This document shows positions 54,123 through 63,522 of a stretch of 64,000 nucleotides of DNA, piece after piece. The notes beneath the pieces were generated by a model, which was not told where the DNA came from, did not search any database, and saw only the letters and a program-made list of their open reading frames with translations. The position numbers and the translations under genes were made by a program. The number at the start of each line of letters is the position of its first letter. Position 1 is the first letter of the stretch. Source of the DNA: Achromobacter sp. Bel (GTDB lineage: Bacteria; Pseudomonadota; Gammaproteobacteria; Burkholderiales; Burkholderiaceae_B); contig NZ_JABBJN010000032.1 in the NCBI RefSeq assembly GCF_012928505.1, forward strand, positions 1 to 64,000, written 5' to 3'.

Positions 54123-54460
54123 TAGGGGATCAGTTTGGTAAGCAGGCCAGAGATGATGCTGTACAGAATCGCACCGCCCACGGCCCACCAGAACCCGTTG
54201 ACCTGGAAGCCCTTCAGCACGGAGCCGACGAACCAGAACAACAAGGCGTTGATGACAATGAGAAAGAGCCCGAGGGTGACGATCGTGATCGGCAGCGTCA
54301 GCAGCACAAGCACCGGTTTGACCAGCATGTTCACCAGGCCCAGCACCAGCGCGGCGATAAGCGCCGATCCGAAGCTGGCCACGACGATGCCGGGCAACAG
54401 GTAGGCAACAGCCAGCAGGGCCACTGCATTCAGGATCCAGACGAGTATCAAAGTCACCAT
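54122..54460 (-). CDS. Small membrane protein, phage-holin-4/YvlD-like
   Basis: This 112-residue hydrophobic protein has four predicted spans with the pattern VWILNAVALLAVAYLLPGI, ALVLGLVNMLVKPVLVLLTLPI and TLGLFLIVINALLFW, typical of the DUF360/YvlD group. Its function is unknown. The position between ahcY and metF recurs in related betaproteobacteria, as far as I recall, yet no link to methionine metabolism is known. AGGAGAACG precedes the ATG. It overlaps metF by one base. Confidence 0.88.
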   Translation of the reverse strand: MVTLILVWILNAVALLAVAYLLPGIVVASFGSALIAALVLGLVNMLVKPVLVLLTLPITIVTLGLFLIVINALLFWFVGSVLKGFQVNGFWWAVGGAILYSIISGLLTKLIP

Positions 54461-54580
54461 GTTCGTTCTCCTGTATTAACGCTCCGCGGCCCCTTGATCG
54501 CCAGGCGAGCCCGGGGGAACTCCGCGGTTCGGAAAGCCCGCGCCAACATGGCGCGGCACCTCCCTATTTTGCTACATGCA

Positions 54581-55999
<1,419 letters not shown>

Positions 56000-56106
56000 G
56001 GTGTGTGTAGGCTCCACGTGAATATCGAACGGCGCACGATATGGCCGGACAACGCGAATACACCACGACAGTCGAGTGCTCGCCTTTCCCGCCATATGCG
56101 ACAAAG

Positions 56107-56250
56107 GTGAGCGCCGTTGCTGTAGCGACGCGCAGGGCGCGGCGCTTGAACAAGGATTCCTGAGCCTGGCGAGCCGGGTTCCGCGTGGCGTGGCTGTTTT
56201 GGATCACAGCACGGCGGGAACCGCAGGGTCGTCGCAACGCTCCTCAGGAT
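56107..56250 (-). promoter_or_regulatory. S-adenosylhomocysteine (SAH) riboswitch
   Basis: Read on the minus strand, the RNA starts CCTGAGGAGCGTTGCGAC (56248 down to 56231). A long variable arm follows, then GCCAGGCTCAGG (56170 down to 56159), whose CTCAGG closes P1 with CCTGAG. Finally CAACGGCGCTC (56119 down to 56109) pairs with GAGCGTTG as the pseudoknot. These are the class-defining SAH riboswitch blocks, in front of ahcY as expected. The class is an ON switch. Confidence 0.93.
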
Positions 56251-56258
56251 TGCGAAGG

Positions 56259-56287
56259 ATTGTACCGGTTTGGCGAGCCGTCCGGAA
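56259..56287 (-). promoter_or_regulatory. Putative sigma-70 promoter of the ahcY operon
   Basis: On the minus strand TTCCGG (56287-56282), a 17-bp spacer and TACAAT (56264-56259) place the start at about 56252, four bases before the riboswitch P1. The -35 box is poor and the -10 box good. Confidence 0.55.
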
Positions 56288-56336
56288 ATCCGTCCCCCAA
56301 AATTTCCCTCGGCCCCCGCCCGGCGCTTACCCGCGC

Positions 56337-57377
56337 TTACCCCGCGCGCGCCAGTGACGGCCGCGACGACGCGTCCGCCACCAGCGGCACCAGCGAATCC
56401 AGCAGGTCCGAGGCCACCGAATCCCAGCTGCGGGTGAGCGCGTGCGCACGCACCGCGTGGCGGTCCAGCGGCAGCGCGGCGAGGCAGGCATGGACCAGAT
56501 CGTCGTCCAGGCACCCGGTGACGCCCGGGGCCACCACGGCAAGCGGCGCTTCGCTGCGGAACGCCGCCACCGGCGTGCCGCAAGCCATCGCTTCCAGCAT
56601 CACCAGGCCGAACGTATCGGTCAGGCTGGGGAACACGAAGACGTCGGCCGCGGCGTAGAAGCCTGGCAGCGCATCATCCTTCTGCATGCCCAGGAAGACC
56701 GCGCGGGGGAACGCCTTTTTCAGCCGCGCCTCGTCCGGGCCGGCGCCCACCACGACCTTGCTGCCCGCAAGCGGAAGCGACAGAAAAGCGTCCAGGTTCT
56801 TTTCCCGCGCCACGCGGCCCACGCTCAGGTAGACCGGCCGCGGCAGGTGCGCGAACGCCGTGCTCTCGGTCGGCTGGAATTTGCGCGGATCGACCCCGCG
56901 CGACCAGACCCGCAGGTTCGCCAGGCCACGCTGGACCAGGACGTCGCGCACCGTCGGGGTCGGCACCAGCACGCATTGCGAGGGGCGGTGGAACCAACGC
57001 AGATAGCGCCACGGCAAGGCAGCCGGAATGCCCATGCGTGCCTGCAGATAATCGGGGAACATCGTGTGGAACGAGGTGGTGAATTGCCAGCCCCGCGCCA
57101 ACGCCATGCGGCGCGCCGCCAGGCCCAGCGGGCCTTCGGTGGCGATGTGCAGCGCGTCGGGGATGGTGTCGCCAAGGATGCGCCGCAATTGGCGCCCCGG
57201 CTGCAGGCATAGCCTCAGGTCCGGCTCGGACGGGGCCGGAACCGTCCGGCTGCCCTGCGGGTTCACCACGATCAGCTCGTGGCCCCATTCACTCAAGATC
57301 TGCTGCATGGTCGTCCAGGTGCGGACGACGCCGTTGACTTGCGGATGCCAGGCATCCGTAACCAGGACGATGCGCAT
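56337..57377 (-). CDS. GT4-family glycosyltransferase, mannosyltransferase-like
   Basis: This 346-residue GT-B enzyme has MRIVLVTDAWHPQVNGVVRTW at the N-terminus, FTTSFHTMFPDYLQARM, SVGRVAREKNLDAFL, and the C-terminal LTDTFGLVMLEAMACGTPVAAF. The first Glu of the usual Glu-x7-Glu is Asp here, which is common in this subgroup of diacylglycerol or phosphatidylinositol-type transferases. It lies upstream of the ahcY riboswitch on the same strand, 87 bp before its start, with no terminator in between. Donor and acceptor are unknown. Confidence 0.87.
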   Translation of the reverse strand: MRIVLVTDAWHPQVNGVVRTWTTMQQILSEWGHELIVVNPQGSRTVPAPSEPDLRLCLQPGRQLRRILGDTIPDALHIATEGPLGLAARRMALARGWQFTTSFHTMFPDYLQARMGIPAALPWRYLRWFHRPSQCVLVPTPTVRDVLVQRGLANLRVWSRGVDPRKFQPTESTAFAHLPRPVYLSVGRVAREKNLDAFLSLPLAGSKVVVGAGPDEARLKKAFPRAVFLGMQKDDALPGFYAAADVFVFPSLTDTFGLVMLEAMACGTPVAAFRSEAPLAVVAPGVTGCLDDDLVHACLAALPLDRHAVRAHALTRSWDSVASDLLDSLVPLVADASSRPSLARAG

Positions 57378-57466
57378 GATAGGGCCGGAAGTGGGCGACA
57401 ACGCGATTTAGCCCGCGCGATATGACATGCCCAAGACGGTGGGGAGTCGCGGGCCGCCGCCCGCGT

Positions 57467-57703
57467 TCAATTGTTGCGCCGGGGATACCCTTGCGCCTTG
57501 ATGCGGATCCAGACTTCGCGCTTTTCCTCATCCGTCATGAAGACCCAGTTGGCGACTTCCATGGCGGTGCGGCCGCAGCCGCGGCAGATATCGTCGAACA
57601 GGGTCGAGCACACGGCCACGCAGGGGGAGTCGGTGGCCTTGAAGACGCGTTGCGCGTCTTCTGGCTCGGGTAATTCGGAAAGGTCGGCGAAGTAACGATT
57701 CAT
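57467..57703 (-). CDS. DUF1289-family small cysteine protein
   Basis: This 78-residue protein has the DUF1289 pattern: SPCVAVCSTLFDDICRGCGR, four cysteines that may bind a metal, followed by EVANWVFMTDEEKREVWIRI. The family's role is unknown. The ATG at 57703 and the stop at 57467 give the whole family length. It is on the same strand as the following glycosyltransferase, 89 bp away. Confidence 0.9.
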   Translation of the reverse strand: MNRYFADLSELPEPEDAQRVFKATDSPCVAVCSTLFDDICRGCGRTAMEVANWVFMTDEEKREVWIRIKAQGYPRRNN

Positions 57704-57781
57704 GAGGCGAAGGTTAACACCAGGGGTGTGTCCCTTTTTGGATAGCCCTATCGCCCGCCTTGGCTTGATTGACAGCCGCCG

Positions 57782-58669
57782 CTACCGCCATCCGAAGAAC
57801 GTGCCGGCCTCTTTCAGCAGTGCGTCGGGGGTCTCTTCGGCCAGGTAATGCGCCCCCGGCAGCGGGCCTCCCGAGACGTCGTCTGCCACCGCGCGCCATA
57901 GCGCCAGCACGTCGAAATTCTTGCCGACCGCGCCGCGCTCACCCCATAGCGCACGCACCGGCATGCGCAGGCGAACGCCTGCGGCGCGGCTGGCGCGGTC
58001 GTGGTCCAGGTCCAGCGTGGCCGAGGCGCGGTAGTCTTCGCACAAGCCGGTGGCCCAGCCCGGCTGCCGGGCCGCGCGCTCGTATTCCGCCATGGCCTCG
58101 GCGGAAAAATGCGCCAGGCCACCGGGCCGCCCTCCCATCACCGAGCGCAGGTAGAACACCGGGTCGTGGCCAATCATGGTTTCCGGGCCAGGCGCCGGCT
58201 GGATCAGCCAGAACCAGTGGAAGTACGCCTGCGCGAACGCCCGCGTGGTGCCCTCGTACATATCCAGCGTGGGCGCGATGTCCAGCAACATCATCCGGGA
58301 CACGGCGTCGGCGTGGTCCAGCCCCAGCCGATGGGCCACGCGGGCGCCGCGGTCGTGCGCCAACACCTCGAAGCGCTCGTGGCCCAGCGCGCGCATCGCC
58401 GCAATCATGTCGGCCGCCATCTGGCGCTTGGAATGGGCGGCATGGTCCGCCGTGGCCGCGGGCTTGCCGCTGTCGCCGTAACCGCGCAGGTCGGCCGCCA
58501 CGCACGTGCGGTGCCGCGTCAGTTCGGGCCACACGCGGTGCCAGATGGCATGCGTCTGCGGGTGGCCATGCAGCAGCAGCAGCGGTGGCCCCGACCCGTC
58601 GATGCGCGCGGCGATGTCTATGCCGTCGCCCGGGATGCGGCGCACGGGCAAGTCGAAGAATGCGGTCAT
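57782..58669 (-). CDS. Fluoroacetate-dehalogenase-like alpha/beta hydrolase
   Basis: This 295-residue hydrolase has oxyanion segment LLHGHPQTHAIWHRV and nucleophile elbow LAHDRGARVAHRL with Asp106 in place of Ser. Arg107 and Arg110 could hold the carboxylate. Asp130 and His274 complete the triad. His151-Trp152 (YFHWFWLIQ) and Tyr213 (CEDYRA) match the halide pocket of haloacetate/fluoroacetate dehalogenases. All named residues fit that family with a near-constant offset, so hydrolytic removal of halide from a haloacid is the best guess. It is the last gene of a leftward group with leuC and leuD homologues. Confidence 0.85.
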   Translation of the reverse strand: MTAFFDLPVRRIPGDGIDIAARIDGSGPPLLLLHGHPQTHAIWHRVWPELTRHRTCVAADLRGYGDSGKPAATADHAAHSKRQMAADMIAAMRALGHERFEVLAHDRGARVAHRLGLDHADAVSRMMLLDIAPTLDMYEGTTRAFAQAYFHWFWLIQPAPGPETMIGHDPVFYLRSVMGGRPGGLAHFSAEAMAEYERAARQPGWATGLCEDYRASATLDLDHDRASRAAGVRLRMPVRALWGERGAVGKNFDVLALWRAVADDVSGGPLPGAHYLAEETPDALLKEAGTFFGWR

Positions 58670-58690
58670 GGGTACTGCCTCCTGTTGCGT

Positions 58691-59347
58691 TTATTCCCGT
58701 CCGGCGTCCAGGCGATCGCGCACCGTGCGCGCCACGTCCTTCATCCAGGGATGGCGCGCCCAGTGTGCGGCCTCGAAGCGTTCCACCTCGGGCAACTGGG
58801 CCAGCGACGCGTCCACCATGTCCTGGCCTTGCGCGAACATGCGGCGATGCCGTTCGGGCACGGTAAAGCCCGCCGTCCAGCCGTCGGCGGCGCGGACCTG
58901 GCCCGCCATCACGTCGACGGCCACGCGGTTGCCGCCCGCCAAATCCGTATTGGACACCCGCGCAAGCAACGCGTCGACCTCGGCCGGCGGCAGGCTGACC
59001 AGCAGCAGGCCGTTGTTCACCGCGTTGAAGTAGAAGATCTCGCCGAAGCTCGGCGCGATCACCGCACGGATGCCGAACTGCTGCAGGCCCCACACCGCGT
59101 GTTCCCGGCTGGAGCCGCAACCGAAGTTCGGACCGGCTACCAGCACGGACGCGCCCGCGTAGGCCTCCTGGTTCAGGACGAAACCCGGGCGCGGCGCGCC
59201 ATGCTCGTCAAAGCGCAGGTCATACAGCAGGCCTCGGTCCAGCCCGGCCTTGTCGATGATGCGCAGGAACTGCTTGGGCATGATCTGGTCGGTATCCAGA
59301 TTGGAAAACGGCAGCGGCGCCGCGATGCCTTCGATCAGCGGATTCAT
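58691..59347 (-). CDS. leuD: 3-isopropylmalate dehydratase small subunit (or paralogue)
   Basis: This 218-residue swivel-domain subunit of the LeuCD/aconitase family has NLDTDQIMPKQFLRIIDKAGL, GPNFGCGSSREHAVWGLQQFGIRAVIAPSFGEIFYFNAVNNGLL, and the end segment typical of LeuD. With LeuC it isomerises 2- to 3-isopropylmalate or, in paralogues, hydrates other methylated dicarboxylates. The start overlaps the leuC stop by four bases. The neighbours (a Bug protein, a haloacid-type hydrolase and a LysR gene) point to a catabolic paralogue rather than leucine synthesis. Confidence 0.88.
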   Translation of the reverse strand: MNPLIEGIAAPLPFSNLDTDQIMPKQFLRIIDKAGLDRGLLYDLRFDEHGAPRPGFVLNQEAYAGASVLVAGPNFGCGSSREHAVWGLQQFGIRAVIAPSFGEIFYFNAVNNGLLLVSLPPAEVDALLARVSNTDLAGGNRVAVDVMAGQVRAADGWTAGFTVPERHRRMFAQGQDMVDASLAQLPEVERFEAAHWARHPWMKDVARTVRDRLDAGRE

Positions 59348-60765
59348 GGAGTTTGCTCCCAGTCGCGGGCGTCGACGATGCGGCCAGCCAGCGCGGCGGC
59401 CGCCGCCATGGCCGGGCTCATCAGGTGCGTGCGCCCGGCCCGCCCCTGACGCCCTTCAAAATTCCGGTTGGTAGTGGAGGCGCAGCGCTCGCCGGGCCGC
59501 AACACATCGTCGTTCATGGCCAGGCACATCGAACAGCCCGGCTGGCGCCATTCGAAGCCGGCGGCGATCAGTTGCGCGGCCAGCCCTTCGGCCTCGGCCT
59601 GCGCGCGTACCGCGCCCGACCCCGGCACGACCATCGCCCGCACGCCGGCGGCTACCTTGCGGCCGCGCGCCATCGCCGCGACCACGCGCAGGTCTTCGAT
59701 GCGGCCGTTGGTACACGAACCGATGAACACGCGGTCGATCGGCACACCGGCGATCGGCATGCCTGGTGCCAGGCCGATGTAGTCCATGGCCTTTTCCAGC
59801 GCCAGCCGGGCCAGCGTGTCAGGCTCGGCCTGCGGATCCGGCACGCGCCCGGTGACGGGCATGGCTTGGTCGGGGCTGGTGCCCCACGTGACGAACGGCG
59901 CGATGTCGGTCGCATCGAACACGTGCTCGACATCGAACGACGCGCCCGCGTCGGTACGCAACGTGGCCCAATAGGCGCGCGCCGCGGCCAGTGCGTCGCC
60001 GCGCAGTTGCGGAGCATGCGCGGCCACATACGCGCCGGTGGTCGCGTCGGGCGCGATCAGCGCGGCACGCGCGCCGGCCTCCACCGTCATGTTGCACAAG
60101 GTCATGCGGGCTTCGGCCGGCAGCGCGTCGATCGCCGTGCCGCAGAATTCCACCGCGTGCCCCCGCGCGCCCTGGGCACCGATGCGATGCACCAGATAGA
60201 TGACCAGATCCTTGGCTGACACGCCTTCGCCCAGCGCGCCGTCCACACGGATGCGCATATTGCGCGCGACGCGGTAGACCAGCGTCTGCGTGGCCAGGAT
60301 ATGTTCGACTTCCGACGTGCCGATGCCGAAGCCCAGGGCGCCCAACGCGCCGTAGGTCGTCGTGTGGCTGTCCCCGCACAGCACCACCATGCCGGGCAGG
60401 ATCATGCCGTGCTCGGGCGCGATCACGTGTTCGATGCCTTGCAGCGGATCGGTGGTGTCAAAGAGCGCGATGCGCTGCGCGTCGCAATTGCGTTTCAGAT
60501 TCAGGGCCTGGCGCGACGACGCGTCGTCGGGGATCACGCGCAATGCCGCCGGCACCGGGTGCGTGGGGATGATGTGGTCCACCACCGCCATCTGCTGGCC
60601 GGGGCGCAGCACGTCCCGGCCGCGAGCGGCCAGGCCGCTGAAAGCTTGCGGACTGGTGTATTCGTTCATGATGTGCAGGTCGACGTAAAGCAGGATGTGC
60701 TCAGCATCGATGCGGGCCACCTCATGGCTGGCCACCAGTTTGTCGTACAGCGTCATGCCGGGCAT
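59344..60765 (-). CDS. leuC: 3-isopropylmalate dehydratase large subunit (or paralogue)
   Basis: This 473-residue [4Fe-4S] dehydratase subunit has TLYDKLVASHEVARI, CGDSHTTTYGALGALGFGIGTSEVEH and VFIGSCTNGRIEDLR, with cluster cysteines there and in CSMCLAMN. The substrate part reads LLYVDLHIMNEYTSPQAF, where common biosynthetic LeuC has the pattern LLYIDRHLVHEVTSPQAF. That is a shift in the His-rich loop that may reflect another substrate. An ATG at 60756 is an alternative start. No leuB or leuA is adjacent. Confidence 0.88.
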   Translation of the reverse strand: MPGMTLYDKLVASHEVARIDAEHILLYVDLHIMNEYTSPQAFSGLAARGRDVLRPGQQMAVVDHIIPTHPVPAALRVIPDDASSRQALNLKRNCDAQRIALFDTTDPLQGIEHVIAPEHGMILPGMVVLCGDSHTTTYGALGALGFGIGTSEVEHILATQTLVYRVARNMRIRVDGALGEGVSAKDLVIYLVHRIGAQGARGHAVEFCGTAIDALPAEARMTLCNMTVEAGARAALIAPDATTGAYVAAHAPQLRGDALAAARAYWATLRTDAGASFDVEHVFDATDIAPFVTWGTSPDQAMPVTGRVPDPQAEPDTLARLALEKAMDYIGLAPGMPIAGVPIDRVFIGSCTNGRIEDLRVVAAMARGRKVAAGVRAMVVPGSGAVRAQAEAEGLAAQLIAAGFEWRQPGCSMCLAMNDDVLRPGERCASTTNRNFEGRQGRAGRTHLMSPAMAAAAALAGRIVDARDWEQTP

Positions 60766-60820
60766 GTCTTGTCGTCCTTGATTGCGGCGCCCGCGGCGGA
60801 GCGCGGGCGCGTCTTACGGT

Positions 60821-61804
60821 CTAGTTGGCCTGGATGCCGGCGTCCTTCACGATGTCCGCCCAGCGCGTCATCTCGGCGGCCACCATGTCGTCCGTCTTGG
60901 CTGGCGTGGAAACCAGGGGATCGAATCCTTCCTTCCGCATGCGTTCCTTAAGCGCCGGCGATTGCAGCGCTTCGGCCAGCTTGGCGTTCAGCGTGTCGAT
61001 CACCGGCTGCGGTGTGCCGGCCGGCGCGCTGACGACGAACCAGGTGTTGAACTCGTAGCCGGGTAGGCCGGACTCCGCGATGGTGGGCACGTCGGGCAGC
61101 AGCGGCGAGCGGGTGGTGCCCGTCACGCCCAGCGCGCGGAGCTTCTTGCCGTCGACTTGCGGCTTGGCTGCGGACAGCACCGGGAAACTCATCTGCACCT
61201 GCCCGCTGATGGTGTCCACCATGGCCGGGCCGCCGCCCTTGTACGGCACGTGCAGGATCTGCGTCTTCGACACGGACTTGAACAGTTCGGCGGCCATGTG
61301 GAACGTGCTGCCCGTGCCGGCGGAACCGAAGCTCAGGTCATTGGCTGGCCGCGCGCGCACATAGGCCAGCAGCTCGCTTACGCTGGCGACCGGCAAGGTG
61401 TTGGTCACCGTCAGGACGTGTTGCGAGGTGCCCACGGTGCCAACGGACCGCAGGTCTTTCCGGGTGTCGAACGGCATGTCCTTGAACAGCGCGGGGTTGA
61501 TCGCCAGCGACATGGTGTTGATTGCCAGCGTGTAGCCGTTGGGTTGGGCGCGCGCCACGGCGGACATGCCGATGTTGCCCGACGCGCCGGCCCGGTTCTC
61601 CACGATCACGCTCTGGCCCAGGGCACGGCCCCAGGCGTCTGAAATCAGCCGCGCGGCGATGTCCACGCTGCCACCGGGCGCGAACGGCACGACAAGCGTC
61701 ACGGCGCGGTCGGGGAACGCCTCGGCGGCCACGGCCGGAAAGGTCCAACAGGATGCGGCGGCAAGGGCCGCGCAGACGGCGCCGGCCACGGGTTTGATCT
61801 TCAT
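60821..61804 (-). CDS. Bug/TctC-family periplasmic binding protein
   Basis: This 327-residue secreted binding protein has a signal peptide (about 1-27, ending AVAAE) and Bug-fold blocks: FPDRAVTLVVPFAPGGSVDIAARL, VIVENRAGASGNIGMSAVARA, HVPYKGGGPAMVDTISGQVQ. It is the first gene of the leftward group with leuC, leuD and the hydrolase, separated from leuC by 55 bp. That supports uptake or sensing of the dicarboxylate handled by the dehydratase. It is divergent to a LysR gene. Confidence 0.9.
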   Translation of the reverse strand: MKIKPVAGAVCAALAAASCWTFPAVAAEAFPDRAVTLVVPFAPGGSVDIAARLISDAWGRALGQSVIVENRAGASGNIGMSAVARAQPNGYTLAINTMSLAINPALFKDMPFDTRKDLRSVGTVGTSQHVLTVTNTLPVASVSELLAYVRARPANDLSFGSAGTGSTFHMAAELFKSVSKTQILHVPYKGGGPAMVDTISGQVQMSFPVLSAAKPQVDGKKLRALGVTGTTRSPLLPDVPTIAESGLPGYEFNTWFVVSAPAGTPQPVIDTLNAKLAEALQSPALKERMRKEGFDPLVSTPAKTDDMVAAEMTRWADIVKDAGIQAN

Positions 61805-61943
61805 TCCTGGTCTCCTCGGTTGGCCGCGTGGGTGCGGCTCTCTATCGGTAAGGCCAGTGTATAAGCCGGTTTAATTCTTATAATTGCTGATCAGACTAAT
61901 TCTTTATTAAATTCAATTTATAAATAGCGATCGCCCGCCCCCC
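61805..61943. promoter_or_regulatory. Divergent promoter region between the Bug and LysR genes
   Basis: 139 bp with a markedly AT-rich centre (61865-61930), including TTATAATTG and ATTTATAAATAG. LysR-type T-N11-A sites are probably here, but the AT-richness makes any single choice arbitrary. AGGAGACCAGG (minus strand) supplies the Bug gene's ribosome site. Confidence 0.5.
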
Positions 61944-62867
61944 ATGGACGCCCTTTCCGATCTCGCCTTTTTCTCGCTGGTGGTCAAGCACGGCAACCTG
62001 TCCGCCACCGCCCGCGAACTCGGCCTGACGCCGCCCGCCATCAGCGCGCGGCTGGCCCGGCTGGAACAGCGCCTGGGCGTGCGGCTGCTGAACCGCACCA
62101 CGCGGCGGGTCAGTGTCACGCAGGAAGGCGAACTGTATCTGGCGGAAGGCGGCCGCATCCTGGCCGACCTGGAGGCCCTGGAACGGTCGGTCTCAAGCGC
62201 CCGCGCCCAGCCCCAGGGCCTGCTGCGGCTGAACGCCACGTTCGGTTTCGGGCGCGCGCACATCGTGCCGGCCGTGTCGGATTTCGCGCGCCAATATCCC
62301 GACGTGGAAGTCCTGATGCGGCTGACGGACCGGCCGCTGAACCTGATCGAAGAAGGCTTCGATGTGGCCGTGCGTTTCGGCGACCTGCCCGACGCCCGGC
62401 TGACCGCGCGCAAGATCGCGTCCAACCGACGGCTGCTCTGCGCCTCGCCGCGTTACCTGGACACTTATGGCGAACCGCGCACGCCGGGCGACCTGCAACG
62501 CCACCGCTGCATCGTTGTGCGCGAGAACGACGTGGCCTACGGCACGTGGCGGCTGGAATCCGGCCAGCGCGCCGAAACGGTGAAAGTGCGCGGCCCGGTC
62601 AGCTCGAATGACGGTCAAAGCGCGCTGGAATGGGCGCTGGACGGCCACGGCATCGTGATGCGTTCCGAATGGGAGACCGCCGCCTACCTGCGCGCCGGTC
62701 GGCTGCGCGAGGTGCTGACGGATTGGCGCACGCCGCCCGCCGACATCCATGCGCTGTACCCCGAGCGCCTGAACCTGCCGGCCAAGACCGTTGCGTTCGT
62801 GGAGTTCCTGTCGCAGCGCTTCGCCCGGCATCTGCGGGCACCGGGCGGGCACGACGCCGTGTGGTGA
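61944..62867 (+). CDS. LysR-family regulator of the leuCD-Bug group
   Basis: This 307-residue LysR protein has HTH FFSLVVKHGNLSATARELGLTPPAISARLARLEQ and NRTTRRVSVTQEGELY, and a substrate-binding-like domain with FGFGRAHIVPAVSDFARQYPDV and DVAVRFGDLPDARL. It belongs to the large DsdC/CrgA-like subgroup. Its divergent position makes the Bug-leuC-leuD-hydrolase unit its likely target. It ends 12 bp before the convergent flavin-reductase-like gene. Confidence 0.88.
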   Translation: MDALSDLAFFSLVVKHGNLSATARELGLTPPAISARLARLEQRLGVRLLNRTTRRVSVTQEGELYLAEGGRILADLEALERSVSSARAQPQGLLRLNATFGFGRAHIVPAVSDFARQYPDVEVLMRLTDRPLNLIEEGFDVAVRFGDLPDARLTARKIASNRRLLCASPRYLDTYGEPRTPGDLQRHRCIVVRENDVAYGTWRLESGQRAETVKVRGPVSSNDGQSALEWALDGHGIVMRSEWETAAYLRAGRLREVLTDWRTPPADIHALYPERLNLPAKTVAFVEFLSQRFARHLRAPGGHDAVW

Positions 62868-62879
62868 CGGCAGGTCGAC

Positions 62880-63521
62880 TCAGATCTCGTCAATGGCCGT
62901 GCTGGCCGCCGTGCCCGCCGTCGCCTCGCCCGCGCCGATCGCGTAGCGGTCGCGCGTGGTGACGTAGAAGCTGGCGCCGAAACGCCCCACCGGGAAATAA
63001 TCCTGCAAGCGCACACGCCAGGTTTCCGTGTCGATCAAACCATCGCGCGCGTGCAGCCAGCGCACCTGACCGATGAAGATCTGGCGGCTGGCGGTTTCCA
63101 TCGTTTCGTACAACGTGCATTCGAAGGCCACGGGCGCCTGCACGATGCGGGGCGGCTTGACGTGGTGGCTGGGCGCGGCGTCCAGCCCGGCGTGGGCCAG
63201 TTCGCTGACGTCCGCCGGCAGGCGGTCGCCGCAGCGATGCATCTTTTCCGCCATGGCCTCGTCGGTCAGGTGCACCACGAACTCCTTGTCGCGGGCGATG
63301 TTGCGGGCCGTGTCCTTCAAGCCGCCGTCTTCCAGCCGGTTGATGCTGACCATGACGATGGGCGGGTCCTCGCCCAGCATGTTGAACATGCTGAAGGGCG
63401 CGGCGTTGACCACGCCGGTCTCGGACAAGGTGGTGATCAGCGCGATCGGCCGAGGCACGATCAGGCTGGCCATCAGCTTGTAGCGCTGGTATTCGGTGAT
63501 TGCGTCGAAATCGATTTCCAT
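62880..63521 (-). CDS. Flavin-reductase-like FMN-binding protein
   Basis: This 213-residue split-barrel flavoprotein has YKLMASLIVPRPIALITTLSETGVVNAAPFSMFN, the conserved N-terminal FMN block, and KDTARNIARDKEFVVHL. The family includes small FMN proteins and reductases that serve oxygenases; no oxygenase is in view. The ATG at 63521 lies one base after the stop of the GntR gene (TGACATG), so the two are translationally coupled. It may act on the ligand sensed by that regulator. Confidence 0.87.
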   Translation of the reverse strand: MEIDFDAITEYQRYKLMASLIVPRPIALITTLSETGVVNAAPFSMFNMLGEDPPIVMVSINRLEDGGLKDTARNIARDKEFVVHLTDEAMAEKMHRCGDRLPADVSELAHAGLDAAPSHHVKPPRIVQAPVAFECTLYETMETASRQIFIGQVRWLHARDGLIDTETWRVRLQDYFPVGRFGASFYVTTRDRYAIGAGEATAGTAASTAIDEI

Positions 63522-63522
63522 G

